DNA of 64,000 bases from SAR324 cluster bacterium (GCA_015232315.1 JADFZZ010000028.1:1-64000), one strand, 5' to 3'. Counted from the first letter of the stretch, positions 18,750 to 27,669 are shown. Notes: a model not told the origin generated them from the sequence alone. Numbers and translations: made by a program.

Positions 18750-18797
18750 TGGTACTTTATCAAGAGAGGATTAATCATCAATTTCGATACGATACGA

Positions 18798-19475
18798 TCA
18801 GATCGTTGTGATCAGATAACTGGCTGCATCGAAGATTTTAACTTTCAACATGTAAAACACTATAATGAAGATAATAACAGGAATGCCATATGCGAACGGC
18901 CGGTAATCAATATGGAGATCAATCCCGCTACCTTCCTGTCCTGTAATGTACGCTTCAGGAAATAAATGTTTGTCTCTATCATATCCTGATGAACGTTCTT
19001 CAACGCCCTTCAGTAAGGTGAGATTTTCTGCTTTGAGTTTATCCAGATAGGACTGATCCTCGTCTGTATAATATTTCCCGCGGTACCCTAACGTCAGACA
19101 GTAGTAATAGACTTCTCTGATATCTTTTTCCGCAGGGTCAAAGGGACTCAACTTATTGAGCTGAGTATAAAATTCTTCTCCAGCATGAACACTTTTAAAG
19201 TATTTAGCCTGCAGCAATTCTTTTTTCCACTCTTTTTTGTGCTTCCATGCTGATAGCATGATCGACTCGTCAATAAAAGCCACTACCGCATACAAAGCCA
19301 TTTGATACTGTTCATCTGAATACCCACCATCTATATAAATCCCTGACTGTTCTGAAATGACCCGTTCCAGCATCAATCGAACTTCTTCATATTCTCGAGA
19401 CTGTCCCTGATTAAACTCATCCACCAAGTCAATCGTCAGATACAGCACTTCATAAAAACAATCCATCATGCGCAT
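18798..19475 (-). CDS. tssL: T6SS membrane complex protein TssL (DotU)
   Basis: 225 residues. The cytoplasmic DotU domain occupies 1-190, with FIDESIMLSAWKHKKEWKKELLQAKYF and PFDPAEKDIREVYYYCLTLGYRGKY typical of the family. One C-terminal membrane helix (~194-214) anchors it. There is no peptidoglycan-binding OmpA extension, unlike extended TssL proteins. It works with TssM and contacts TssK. ATG with AAGGAG upstream; it starts 12 bases after the tssK stop. Confidence 0.92.
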   Translation of the reverse strand: MRMMDCFYEVLYLTIDLVDEFNQGQSREYEEVRLMLERVISEQSGIYIDGGYSDEQYQMALYAVVAFIDESIMLSAWKHKKEWKKELLQAKYFKSVHAGEEFYTQLNKLSPFDPAEKDIREVYYYCLTLGYRGKYYTDEDQSYLDKLKAENLTLLKGVEERSSGYDRDKHLFPEAYITGQEGSGIDLHIDYRPFAYGIPVIIFIIVFYMLKVKIFDAASYLITTI

Positions 19476-19486
19476 AGCAGCACTCC

Positions 19487-20893
19487 TTAAACCGCGATAA
19501 AATCAACTTTGAGATCTTCAGGTGCGTCATCCCAAATCAGCTTGATATTCCCCTGATTGACAATCCCTTCCCATGCGGGATGTTGTCTGTCTACACGTAG
19601 GTAAGAAGCGTTGGGTCGACGCGGAACCCCTTCAGGCTGAGCAGTCAAATATTTAACTTCCAATCCTGCCAGAGACCGTTCCACATATATTTTCACCTGT
19701 TCCTCTGAACCAATTTTTGCGTATTTCGCAAATTGTTCAAACATTTGTTCAAAGTTCTCGGATGTGATCATTGAAATATAAATATTTGAAGCACCAAACA
19801 ATGCTTTGGAAAGATCAGCCCTGAATTGTCCTGTACCAACCTGTTCCAGTCGGACAATAGTTTCTGAACTGATGGTGATCTCATTGAGCACTTGAATGAT
19901 CAGTTTTTGAGCACTTTGAAAACAGGATTCAAGCCTGTTGTGCATATAAGGTGGAAGCAGTCGGTCCCCCTGTGTGGTTTCTCCCAGAAAATTGATTTTA
20001 TCTGAAAGTGTACTGATCCCCCCAATCAACTGACGTAACAATCCATAAATTACCCAGGGATGAACGGATGGAGTGTCCACATAGTGAAACAATATGGGTA
20101 CGTACTGGCTTAATAACTGAATCGTCATCTTAAAATTAACGGTGCGTCCATCAACTTGAGTTGAGGCTCCGGCTGGAGTTTTATAATCCTCAAGTTGGCG
20201 AATCCGCCCTGCTAATTCATCTCGTATCTCCTTCAGTGTTTTAACCAGAAGCTGGGAACTTGCGATATGCACACATGGGGGCACATAGGTAGGGGACATT
20301 TTCGTTGTACCGCCGTCACTCACAATCTGGGCAATTTCCAGCAAATCATAATTTTTTGCGGCTTCTTCAATCTCATTTTCCCAGAACAATCGTACGACAT
20401 AACTCAAATGCTGTAACTTGGCAACAGGACCATCCACATGATAACTGGGAACGGTGGTCGGTTCTGCCGGTGTCAAATAACGTGTACTCACTTTTGCAAT
20501 CAATTCCTGGTCATTAGGATCTGTGATCACTGTCACATTCCCCCCTGCAGGATTCATTTTTCGAATGCCCACGTATATTTTAAGCGGCTGGTGTCTGTCT
20601 ATCCAGGCAGACGTGAACGATCTTGGCAATAATACCGCGTCATCAGGACAATCTACAAAAGTTCCGTCTTTCAACAGAATTTCACCATTTTCCACTTCAA
20701 AAACATCACTTTCAAGGGCACCTTCATTCACATCGAGTAGAACAACCCCATAGAAAAATGGATTGGCGATTCTCAACAATGTTGATAAATGCGATTCATG
20801 ATACAAATCCGTATGTTGCAAATGTTGAGGCTGTAAGAACTGCCCCTGATGCCAAAAAATTGGTTTTAGCGACGCTGTATTTTCTACTTCCAT
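19487..20893 (-). CDS. tssK: T6SS baseplate protein TssK
   Basis: 468 residues from the ATG at 20893, chosen because the family begins close to the motif IFWHQGQFLQPQHLQ and GGAG lies upstream; the longer frame to 20977 runs into a hairpin. The TssK hallmarks are the N-terminal WHQGQFLQPQH and the C-terminal receptor-like domain (RPNASYLRVDRQHPAWEGI). TssK is the trimeric adaptor joining the baseplate wedge to TssL/TssM. It lies directly before tssL, the usual order (tssK-tssL-tssM). Confidence 0.93.
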   Translation of the reverse strand: MEVENTASLKPIFWHQGQFLQPQHLQHTDLYHESHLSTLLRIANPFFYGVVLLDVNEGALESDVFEVENGEILLKDGTFVDCPDDAVLLPRSFTSAWIDRHQPLKIYVGIRKMNPAGGNVTVITDPNDQELIAKVSTRYLTPAEPTTVPSYHVDGPVAKLQHLSYVVRLFWENEIEEAAKNYDLLEIAQIVSDGGTTKMSPTYVPPCVHIASSQLLVKTLKEIRDELAGRIRQLEDYKTPAGASTQVDGRTVNFKMTIQLLSQYVPILFHYVDTPSVHPWVIYGLLRQLIGGISTLSDKINFLGETTQGDRLLPPYMHNRLESCFQSAQKLIIQVLNEITISSETIVRLEQVGTGQFRADLSKALFGASNIYISMITSENFEQMFEQFAKYAKIGSEEQVKIYVERSLAGLEVKYLTAQPEGVPRRPNASYLRVDRQHPAWEGIVNQGNIKLIWDDAPEDLKVDFIAV

Positions 20894-20961
20894 TTGTTTC
20901 AATTCTCCGTTGCAGGCACTCCTGTGTTTTTCAGCAAACCCTAAATTCTGTACAACCAGTT

Positions 20962-20991
20962 GGGGTAAAAGAGTCAAAACTCTTTTACCCC
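20962..20991 (-). other. Strong intercistronic hairpin between hcp and tssK
   Basis: GGGGTAAAAGAGT (20962-20974) and ACTCTTTTACCCC (20979-20991) form a perfect 13-bp stem with a 4-base loop. It starts 6 bases past the hcp stop codon on the minus strand. There is no U tract. It is well placed to protect the upstream hcp mRNA from 3' decay and to reduce read-through into tssK. Confidence 0.7.
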
Positions 20992-20997
20992 GATAAC

Positions 20998-21522
20998 TTA
21001 TTCTTCTTCACCACCCCATTCATCGGCGCCTTCTACTCCGGCGACTTCATGAGATACAGTGATTGCTTTATAATTGATCCACACATCTTCCAACTGGGTT
21101 AATGCTTCATTTCTCCAGTCCAGACAGTTTGGCATGTATGACTCAATTTTTGTAATGATCGCATCGTTCAGAGTGATGGTATAATAATTTTCTGCTTCAC
21201 CATCAGTGATCCGGTAGAATTGCAATTCCAAGTTAGTAATCTGCTGACCATCACAAAGAGCCTGAAACAAAAGTGGTGATGTTTTATCCCACACTTTTGT
21301 GAATTTCATGCCTTTATGAATTCGAGTGCCTGTCGGAACACCTGAATTCGGATTGGTAGGAACATGGATTAAACCTTCAAATCCCACCACCTGAATGGTA
21401 TTCTGCATTTCCTCATCAACAATTTCCTCGGCCATAATTCCGATACTTTCGGTCGTACAGGCCCCTTCGCATAGTTCTTCTTCTTCTACAAGACTGATCG
21501 TCATATAGGCTGGTATTGGCAT
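20998..21522 (-). CDS. hcp: Hcp-type T6SS tube protein, copy 1
   Basis: 174 residues, the normal Hcp length. It begins MPIPAYMTISLV, almost identical to the start of Hcp copy 3. Family features are HVPTNPNSGVPTGTRIHKGMKFTKVWDKTSPLLFQAL and NAIITKIESYMPN-type strands ending with an acidic tail (DEWGGEEE). Hcp forms the hexameric inner tube and carries small effectors. ATG after a good AGGAG. It lies between hcp copy 2 and tssK. Confidence 0.9.
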   Translation of the reverse strand: MPIPAYMTISLVEEEELCEGACTTESIGIMAEEIVDEEMQNTIQVVGFEGLIHVPTNPNSGVPTGTRIHKGMKFTKVWDKTSPLLFQALCDGQQITNLELQFYRITDGEAENYYTITLNDAIITKIESYMPNCLDWRNEALTQLEDVWINYKAITVSHEVAGVEGADEWGGEEE

Positions 21523-21562
21523 AACACTCTCCTGGTATTAGATGAAAATTAATGAATAATTT

Positions 21563-22078
21563 TTATTCCTCAGACTGGAAAATGCCGACATTGAAGATGC
21601 CGATGGTCTCCGCTATCGCATGTTCCCACACTGTCTTGATATATCGGAATGTGACTTTTTCCATGTGAGTGTAACCTTCATTTTCAGAAACCAGCGTATT
21701 CGGAATATATGGGCGGATATCTGTGACAGTGACTTTTTCCATGGATTTCGAAAAATATTCTTCCTCTTCACCCGAGGGATTAATCCACAAATAGGTCAAT
21801 TCCGCTTCTTCAAACACCTCTCCCTGCACCATCGCCTGAAACAACAATGGGGAGCTTTGATCCACATACTTGAGCACTGTCAATCCTTCGCTGATTGGAG
21901 CACCTGATTGTTGACCCGTTTCAGGGTCAGTGGGAAGATAATAATTTTCCTCAACACCAAGAATCTGGATTTCATCCTCATGAGAGGCAATCCCCAAAGC
22001 GCCCACACTATCTTCCGAGTTCGCTCCGGCGGCCACATCTTCTTCGCCTGTAATTGTTAAATATACGGTAACAGCCAT
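21563..22078 (-). CDS. hcp: Hcp-type T6SS tube protein, copy 2 (divergent)
   Basis: 171 residues. It shares the Hcp core (PTDPETGQQSGAPISEGLTVLKYVDQSSPLLFQAM, VTVTDIRPYIPN) but starts MAVTVYLTITGE and lacks the MPIPAYMT start of the other two copies. The C-terminus ends ETIGIFNVGIFQSEE instead of the acidic GxEGxDxWxGEE tail. It is the most different of the three paralogues and may form a specialised ring or carry a different cargo; that is inference. ATG preceded by GGAGGG. Confidence 0.87.
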   Translation of the reverse strand: MAVTVYLTITGEEDVAAGANSEDSVGALGIASHEDEIQILGVEENYYLPTDPETGQQSGAPISEGLTVLKYVDQSSPLLFQAMVQGEVFEEAELTYLWINPSGEEEEYFSKSMEKVTVTDIRPYIPNTLVSENEGYTHMEKVTFRYIKTVWEHAIAETIGIFNVGIFQSEE

Positions 22079-22118
22079 AGTCCCTCCATTATTTAGTTAA
22101 TCTAAATCAATCAAACTT

Positions 22119-22721
22119 TTATTCCTCACCATCCCAACTGTCAGTACCTTCTGTTCCTGCGATTTCGTGTGTCCAGGTAATGGCTTTATACCGGATTGTG
22201 ATTTCTTCCATATGGATCTGAGGAGAAAAAGTTCCCGGATTCTCTTCATCTTTCACCAGTTTGAGTCCCAAGGCTTTAGCGGCACCTTCCGCCTGCCGTT
22301 TCAAGGCTTCCCGATTTGCCTCTGCAGATTTATTATCAGGCATATAGGAACGAATCCGGGTTACAATGGCATTTTCGATGGTGGTCGAATAAAAATGTTC
22401 AGCTTTTCCACCTTCGCCAGGACGATACCACTCAATGGTCGCTTCCTCAATATTTTCACCGGTACTCAGCGCCTGCAAAAAGAGTGGGGATGATTTGTCC
22501 TGTATTTTAGTAATGATCATTTCTTCATGAATTCTTGGACCAACCGGTTGTCCGCTTTGAGGATCAACAGGTCTCCGGACACTATGTCGGAAAGACTGAA
22601 TTTGGATCTCATCAGCATGCGCCTCATTGGATTTGGTCCCGATACTCGACTCGTCGCTTGCACCTTCCGAGATTTCACCCTGATTCACCAGGGATATCGT
22701 CATATAAGCTGGTATTGGCAT
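22119..22721 (-). CDS. hcp: Hcp-type T6SS tube protein, copy 3 (with insertion)
   Basis: 200 residues from the ATG at 22721, which has a near-perfect AGGAGG; the frame open to 22763 is an artefact running through a hairpin. The start MPIPAYMTISLV and the end HEIAGTEGTDSWDGEE match copy 1. About 25 extra residues (AEANREALKRQAEGAAKALGLKLVKDEE) are inserted before the last strands, predicted helical and charged. It is the first hcp after tssC and has the best ribosome binding site, so it may be the main tube subunit. Confidence 0.88.
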   Translation of the reverse strand: MPIPAYMTISLVNQGEISEGASDESSIGTKSNEAHADEIQIQSFRHSVRRPVDPQSGQPVGPRIHEEMIITKIQDKSSPLFLQALSTGENIEEATIEWYRPGEGGKAEHFYSTTIENAIVTRIRSYMPDNKSAEANREALKRQAEGAAKALGLKLVKDEENPGTFSPQIHMEEITIRYKAITWTHEIAGTEGTDSWDGEE

Positions 22722-22739
22722 GTTCCTCCTGCTGTTGTC

Positions 22740-22761
22740 GAGACAGTCCTCGGACTGTCTC
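22740..22761 (-). other. Intercistronic hairpin between tssC and hcp copy 3
   Basis: GAGACAGTC (22740-22748) and GACTGTCTC (22753-22761) form a perfect 9-bp stem closed by a 4-base loop. It lies just upstream of the hcp AGGAGG site on the minus strand. There is no U tract; an RNA processing or stabilising element is more likely than a full terminator. Confidence 0.6.
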
Positions 22762-22816
22762 ATTGATTAAATGGGTTCAACTATCGGATTTACAGAAATT
22801 ACATCCTGTCAGTGCA

Positions 22817-24292
22817 TCAAGTCATGTCCAGTCGGCCACTCAAGGAGAGTGTAAAATTTGCGCCCATGAATTTGAAATGCGGCGTCACAGTGATATCAAC
22901 ACGATACCATCCTGCTTCACCTTCAACTTCATTGACCTGAACATTAGCTCTTCTCAAAGGACGTCGTCCTCTAATTTCTGCAGAGGGGTTTTCCTGATCT
23001 GAAACATATTGGCGGAGCCATCGATTCAGTTCTGTTTCCAATTCCGCCCGGCTTTTCCAACTGCCCAGTTTTTCACGCTGCAACACCTTGATGTAATGCG
23101 CCAGACGGTTCACCACAAACAAATACGGCAACTGGGTTCCCAAACGATAATTCATTTCAGCCTGACGTTGCTCAGGCTCTGTTCCAAAAAATTTGGGTTT
23201 CTGCACAGAATTGACCGAGAAGAATGTCGCGTTGTCTGAATCTTTTCGCATGGTCAATGGCACAAATCCTTCTTCTGATAATTCATATTCCCTGCGATCA
23301 GAGAATCGAACTTCTGTAGGACCAACAACAACGTTTTTACCATCTCGCTCAAACACATGCAGTGGCAAATCGGTCACACCACCACCACTTTGAGGTCCAA
23401 CAATGTTTGGACACCAGCGGTATTTTTCAAAACTTTCCGTAATTCTGGTACACAACGCAAACGCCGCATTTCCCCAGAGATAGTTTGTTGACACACCGTT
23501 GGTTTCTTCTTTGTAATTGAAGGCTTTTGCCGGATTGTCTTCGTTGTATGGATTCCTCAACAAAAAGTTGGGCAATGCCAAACCGACGTTGCGTGAATCA
23601 TCCGCTTCACGGAATGACTGCCATTTGGCGTATTGTGGGCCTGTAAACACTGATTCCAGGTCTTTAAGATTGGGCAGTTCGTCAAATGAGTTGATATTAA
23701 AAAACGCTGGACCTGCTGCCGCAATAAATGGGGCGTGCGCCATAGCCGCAACACTGGCAACGTGTCTGAGCAGTTTGATATCCTGCGCACCAGGGCCAAA
23801 CGTATAGTTTCCAACCAGAACGCCCACTGGCTTACCACCAAATTGACCATATTCATTGGTATAAATGTGTTGATACAGTCCTGATTTTGTTTCATCACCG
23901 GCATCCTCAAAATCTTCCAGAAGATCATCCTTGGAGACATTGATAATCTGAATCTGGATGTTTTCACGGAAGTTGGTTCGCTCAGCCATCACTTTCAAGG
24001 ATTTCCAGGCTGCTTCTTTCTTTTGAAATTCCGGGTGATGAAGAATTTCATCCATCTGACTGCTCAATTTCGCATCCAGAGCGTCCAACATGGCATCCAC
24101 GCGTTTCTTTTCCACACGCACTTGGGAAGAATCCTTCAACATTTCTTTCAAAAATTCTTCCAATCCTGTTTTTGCCGTTGCGTAACTTTCTTCACCTTCC
24201 CCAATTCTGGTTTGCTCCATTACTTGCTGAAGCAATGATCGATCTGTACTGATTTGTTTTTCTTTTGCTTTTGATGCTTTTTTCTCAGCCAT
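22817..24292 (-). CDS. tssC: T6SS contractile sheath large subunit TssC (VipB)
   Basis: 491 residues from the ATG at 24292 (AGGAGAGG upstream; the longer TTG start at 24313 lacks support). Full TssC plan: N-terminal helical region contacting TssB, MDEILHHPEFQKKEAAWKSLK, GQFGGKPVGVLVGNYTFGPG, YLWGNAAFALCTRI, and the C-terminal SDQENPSAEIRGRRPLRRA and HFKFMGANFTLSLSGRL. With TssB it forms the contractile sheath around the Hcp tube. It lies directly after tssB, with a ~77-base gap. Confidence 0.95.
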   Translation of the reverse strand: MAEKKASKAKEKQISTDRSLLQQVMEQTRIGEGEESYATAKTGLEEFLKEMLKDSSQVRVEKKRVDAMLDALDAKLSSQMDEILHHPEFQKKEAAWKSLKVMAERTNFRENIQIQIINVSKDDLLEDFEDAGDETKSGLYQHIYTNEYGQFGGKPVGVLVGNYTFGPGAQDIKLLRHVASVAAMAHAPFIAAAGPAFFNINSFDELPNLKDLESVFTGPQYAKWQSFREADDSRNVGLALPNFLLRNPYNEDNPAKAFNYKEETNGVSTNYLWGNAAFALCTRITESFEKYRWCPNIVGPQSGGGVTDLPLHVFERDGKNVVVGPTEVRFSDRREYELSEEGFVPLTMRKDSDNATFFSVNSVQKPKFFGTEPEQRQAEMNYRLGTQLPYLFVVNRLAHYIKVLQREKLGSWKSRAELETELNRWLRQYVSDQENPSAEIRGRRPLRRANVQVNEVEGEAGWYRVDITVTPHFKFMGANFTLSLSGRLDMT

Positions 24293-24369
24293 GTTTTTTC
24301 CTCTCCTGAACAATTTTAATAAAGGATCATTTCACCTGATTGATTGAATACAGTCCAAACCTGAAACTA

Positions 24370-24849
24370 TTAGATTCCCAACTCTTGAATCAATTGATTT
24401 CTCAGCCCTTCGTTGTCCAGAATTTCCTGGATTTGACGACGAAATGCCGGAATATTCCCTAATGGTCCCTTCAGTGCTGTCACGGCCTTGCGTAACTCAA
24501 TCACTTTTTTCAATTCAGGGACTTGTTCAATAATACTGTCAGGATTAAAATCCTTGATGGACTTGAATTCAAGATGCATGGAAATACTGGCATCTTTATT
24601 TCCGGATAATTTATCTGCCACATCCATATCAATACTCAGATTATGTGAGGCCAGAATATCATCAAAATTATCATTGTTCAGATCCATCACTTCTCTGTCT
24701 TCCAGAGGCGTTGCATCTGCCTGGAAACTGAAATCACCCATGACCAGAACTTTTAAGGGCAATTCCACTTCCTGATTTATGTCGCCAATTTCTGTTTTGT
24801 ATACAATATTCACTCTCTCTTTTGGGGATACCGATGCTTTTTGACTCAT
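24370..24849 (-). CDS. tssB: T6SS contractile sheath small subunit TssB (VipA)
   Basis: 159 residues, the normal length. Signature VELPLKVLVMGDFSFQADATPLEDREV, then NFDDILASHNLSIDMDVADKL and the C-terminal helix ending LRNQLIQELGI. It pairs with TssC to build the sheath. It is the first gene of the tss block; a 156-base gap with a palindrome separates it from the TAXI gene upstream, so a promoter there is likely. Confidence 0.95.
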   Translation of the reverse strand: MSQKASVSPKERVNIVYKTEIGDINQEVELPLKVLVMGDFSFQADATPLEDREVMDLNNDNFDDILASHNLSIDMDVADKLSGNKDASISMHLEFKSIKDFNPDSIIEQVPELKKVIELRKAVTALKGPLGNIPAFRRQIQEILDNEGLRNQLIQELGI

Positions 24850-24883
24850 TGTGAATCCTTTATTAAGATGGTTTTATAATAAT

Positions 24884-24906
24884 TGATCAAAAACTACTTT
24901 TGATCA
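24884..24906 (-). promoter_or_regulatory. Palindrome upstream of tssB, possible operator/promoter
   Basis: TGATCAAAA (24884-24892) and TTTTGATCA (24898-24906) form a 9-bp inverted repeat with a 5-base centre. On the minus strand its second arm contains TTGATC, and 17 bases later comes CTTAAT, a passable sigma-70 pair. A regulator bound here could control the tss operon. No sigma-54 GG-N10-GC site was seen. Confidence 0.35.
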
Positions 24907-25005
24907 TTTTCTTTCCAAACAGTCCTTCACCGCCTGGACTGCGGGCATCGAAGGATGGGAACTTGAAATTTTCTCTGACAAATAAAATCAGGGAAAGCAA
25001 TCTTT

Positions 25006-26316
25006 TTATGTTCTGAATCCTGAAATTTTGAATTCAATTTCATGAATCACATGCACACACTCCTGAAGAAATGTCTGAAAGAAATTGGAATCCTGAATGT
25101 TTTTGCCTACCATATCCTTGATCGCATGCTCCTTGATCATCAACGCATCGTAATGGTATTGCTTCAACAAACGAATATCCTTGGCTTTCTTCTGTTCCTG
25201 TTCGATATGCATGATTTCCAACAACCAGGATTCCAGCTTTTTAGTTTCCTCCAGAAATTCTTTTTCTACCGCATTCTGTCGTCGGCGGAGAATTTCAAAA
25301 ATAACCGCAATCATCAGGATGATACTGAACAGAATGATTTCCTTAAATTTGTAGAGGAACGAAATGGTATCAGACAACATCTCAAGTCCCGCATAAGTTT
25401 TGTAATACTGACTTGACGCGGGATGTATCGGCAACGCTGTCCACCTGTCACTTTCAGTCCATTCTTTGCCCAGCAATACGGTTGAAGCTTCATACATTGA
25501 GAACCTATGCAACGCCGGCATTATCTTCTTGATCACTTCACTCGGTATACTTTCTTTGGCAGCCAGAACTGCCGTGGTGGCAACCGTCTTCTGAGAACTG
25601 GAGGGTACTGGTGTTGTGATCGTGGGAAAAGATCCTTCAGGAAGCGTTGCTGAGAAAAAAAATGGAAAATAATACGGCAATCCATCGACAGCACCCAGAT
25701 TCATCCAGTCAAACTGACCACTCATGATCACATCCTGAAATTCAGGACTGAGTATGCTATCAACAACAATCCCGCCAACATAAGTTGAATCTTTACGCAA
25801 TCGGGCAATGGTGGCATCGGTGTCATCCAGATCTTCAACTTTCAGGGCATAATGTTTCAAAACGCTGGTTGCGATCTCCCTGTTCTTACTCCCCTCACTA
25901 CCCAATGCCACGCTTCGTTTCTTAAGTTTGGACATATCCGTAATATCGGCGTTTTTCCGCATGATGACATGGAGGTATTCCAACCACAGCGGTCTGACAG
26001 CGGCCAGATTTTCCATGGATACCATTCCGGTGTTCAGGATGGCCAGATCCACTTCTCCGGATAACAACAGTGAGCGATTTTCCGCAGACCCCTTGGTTGG
26101 CCGCACTTCCACTTCAAAGTTGGTATTCTTCTCAAGTTGTTTTTTTAGAATCTTGCCAAATTCATAGGAGTAGGTTCCTTCACGTCCTGAAGCAATCTTG
26201 AGTTGAGCTGGTGTGGTCAGGTCAGCTCCGCCATACATAATTCCGGCAATGGAAATTGCCATGATTCCCCAACTGATCCATCGGCCGTAACGATAAATGA
26301 AACCCTGTAGACGCAT
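25006..26316 (-). CDS. TAXI-family solute-binding protein with membrane anchor
   Basis: 436 residues from the ATG at 26316 (AGAGGAAAG upstream; the extension to 26355 is unsupported). An N-terminal hydrophobic segment (ISWGIMAISIAGIMYGG) leads into a TAXI solute-receptor domain (LKIASGREGTYSYEFGKILKKQLE, DLAILNTGMVS, SVALGSEGSKNREIATSVLKHYAL). A second membrane helix (~320-340, IILFSIILMIAVIFEIL) and a cytoplasmic charged helical tail of ~90 residues follow. TAXI proteins normally feed TRAP transporters, but no DctQ/DctM-type permease is nearby. The two-helix tether suggests a sensing or signalling role rather than transport. Its place between the two T6SS blocks may be chance. Confidence 0.8.
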   Translation of the reverse strand: MRLQGFIYRYGRWISWGIMAISIAGIMYGGADLTTPAQLKIASGREGTYSYEFGKILKKQLEKNTNFEVEVRPTKGSAENRSLLLSGEVDLAILNTGMVSMENLAAVRPLWLEYLHVIMRKNADITDMSKLKKRSVALGSEGSKNREIATSVLKHYALKVEDLDDTDATIARLRKDSTYVGGIVVDSILSPEFQDVIMSGQFDWMNLGAVDGLPYYFPFFFSATLPEGSFPTITTPVPSSSQKTVATTAVLAAKESIPSEVIKKIMPALHRFSMYEASTVLLGKEWTESDRWTALPIHPASSQYYKTYAGLEMLSDTISFLYKFKEIILFSIILMIAVIFEILRRRQNAVEKEFLEETKKLESWLLEIMHIEQEQKKAKDIRLLKQYHYDALMIKEHAIKDMVGKNIQDSNFFQTFLQECVHVIHEIEFKISGFRT

Positions 26317-26566
26317 GTTCTTTCCTCTATAAACGTACTTTGTGATTGTGGACAAATCGTTGTTTCCCTAACTTACCAAGCCTCTAACATTTCTCTTTCA
26401 AGCTTGGCAAGTGTTTTTTTAGAAATTATTTTTTTTATTATCTATGCGCTCACGAACAAATCATAGCAAGGCTGTCTTCTATAGTATACGATAATTTTTC
26501 ATGAAAATTATCACCTGAAAATAACACATGGTCATGCAAAATGTCCTTTTGCATATTTATAAAACT
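26317..26566. other. Intergenic region with three inverted repeats
   Basis: No gene. It holds CTTACCAAGC...GCTTGGCAAG followed by TGTTTTTTT on the plus strand (terminator-like in a direction with no gene), GATAATTTT-TCATG-AAAATTATC (26490-26512) and ATGCAAAA-TGTCC-TTTTGCAT (26534-26554). The last lies just past the stop of the DUF3467 gene and may end that operon. The region should also hold a promoter for the TAXI gene. Confidence 0.4.
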
Positions 26567-26926
26567 TTAACCCTTTTCTTTAGTTGATTGGCTATCAGAG
26601 GGATTATGTCCCTGAGTTTTTAGATGTCGCTTGATTTGTTCTTCTGCCACACGAAGGGTATGTTGCAACTGATTGATAAATTTATAGGCATTGGGCACTG
26701 ACATCACAATTCGATCAGAAATTGACACCCTATCTGGCACAAATCTGTTTTGATTCCCAAATTCAATCACAACATCACCAACACCCACAAAAATCCTGAA
26801 AACATCTTTGTAACGATATTCCATATCTGGTGGAAGATAGATCTGTACCTGGGGTTGCGCAGTTTTTTTTTCATTGGCTGAGAACTCATCAGACTGACTG
26901 GACGAGGTGTTGGGTTTATCTACCAT
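26567..26926 (-). CDS. DUF3467-like protein
   Basis: 119 residues. The core QIYLPPDMEYRYKDVFRIFVGVGDVVIEFGN followed by RIVMSVPNAYKFINQLQHTLRVAEEQI fits DUF3467, a small family of unknown function. Both ends are polar and low in complexity (Ser/Gln/Lys-rich), probably disordered. It starts two bases after the stop of the DUF3540 gene, so the two are co-translated. I know of no established T6SS role for this family; being last in the spike operon suggests an accessory or regulatory part. Confidence 0.7.
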   Translation of the reverse strand: MVDKPNTSSSQSDEFSANEKKTAQPQVQIYLPPDMEYRYKDVFRIFVGVGDVVIEFGNQNRFVPDRVSISDRIVMSVPNAYKFINQLQHTLRVAEEQIKRHLKTQGHNPSDSQSTKEKG

Positions 26927-26928
26927 AA

Positions 26929-27612
26929 TTATCCCATATGTATGCGTTCGCCATCAATACGGACATCGCCTTTGGCAGTCAGTGTAGCATGGCCTGATGA
27001 ATGAACAGAAAAAATTGTACGAATATGATGAATAACTTCGCCAGCCTTGAGTTGGTCCAACTCATCAACCCAGCGAAAACTGTTTTTGGCACGTAATACA
27101 AAACGATCAGCAAAGGTATCCAGTTTTTCAGCAAGAACACGAATCACTTTGGCTGTGGTCATGATCTCCTGTGAAGTGATTTGAGACCGTTCCGTATTAA
27201 GTGTTGCGTTCAGAGCGGTCACATTCAGTTGGGATGTACTCATCTCGATTTGATTCGTTGTCACCAATCCCAGTCGCTCTTTTGCAAGAACATCGATTTG
27301 TCCTTGAGGCGCACTGATTTGAACATTCCCGTGAAACACCAGCGATGCATTCTGCTTACCACTGCGCTCCATGATCGCCAGAATATAGCATTCCTCATCG
27401 GCATCGCGCGAGATCAGCACTTTATCTCCCACAATCGGATGAACCAGACAACTGAACGCTTTCCGTGCCTTAAACTTTCCATCAGAGCAATGTACATGCC
27501 AATAACCGTCGGCATAATCTCCTATCTCCGCATATTCTGAAATGATTTGTGGAAGTGGAATTGTCTGTTTTCCAGTCCTGGCCCTGGTTTTGATTGTGGT
27601 AGCGACTGACAT
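26929..27612 (-). CDS. DUF3540 protein, T6SS spike-associated
   Basis: 227 residues. Early part: GYWHVHCSDGKFKARKAFSCLVHPIVGDKVLISRD. Later part: beta-rich repeating strands (GNVQISAPQGQIDVLAKERLGLVTTNQIEMSTSQLNV), which look like a short beta-helix, then FSVHSSGHATLTAKGDVRIDGERIHMG. The DUF3540 family is regularly found between DUF4150 and DUF2169 genes in T6SS loci, as here. A structural or chaperone role at the spike tip is inferred. ATG with AGGAG upstream. Confidence 0.8.
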   Translation of the reverse strand: MSVATTIKTRARTGKQTIPLPQIISEYAEIGDYADGYWHVHCSDGKFKARKAFSCLVHPIVGDKVLISRDADEECYILAIMERSGKQNASLVFHGNVQISAPQGQIDVLAKERLGLVTTNQIEMSTSQLNVTALNATLNTERSQITSQEIMTTAKVIRVLAEKLDTFADRFVLRAKNSFRWVDELDQLKAGEVIHHIRTIFSVHSSGHATLTAKGDVRIDGERIHMG

Positions 27613-27669
27613 AGATACTCTCCTAAAAATGAGATTAGAATATTTGCTGACTATGACCGCTGTGAACAG

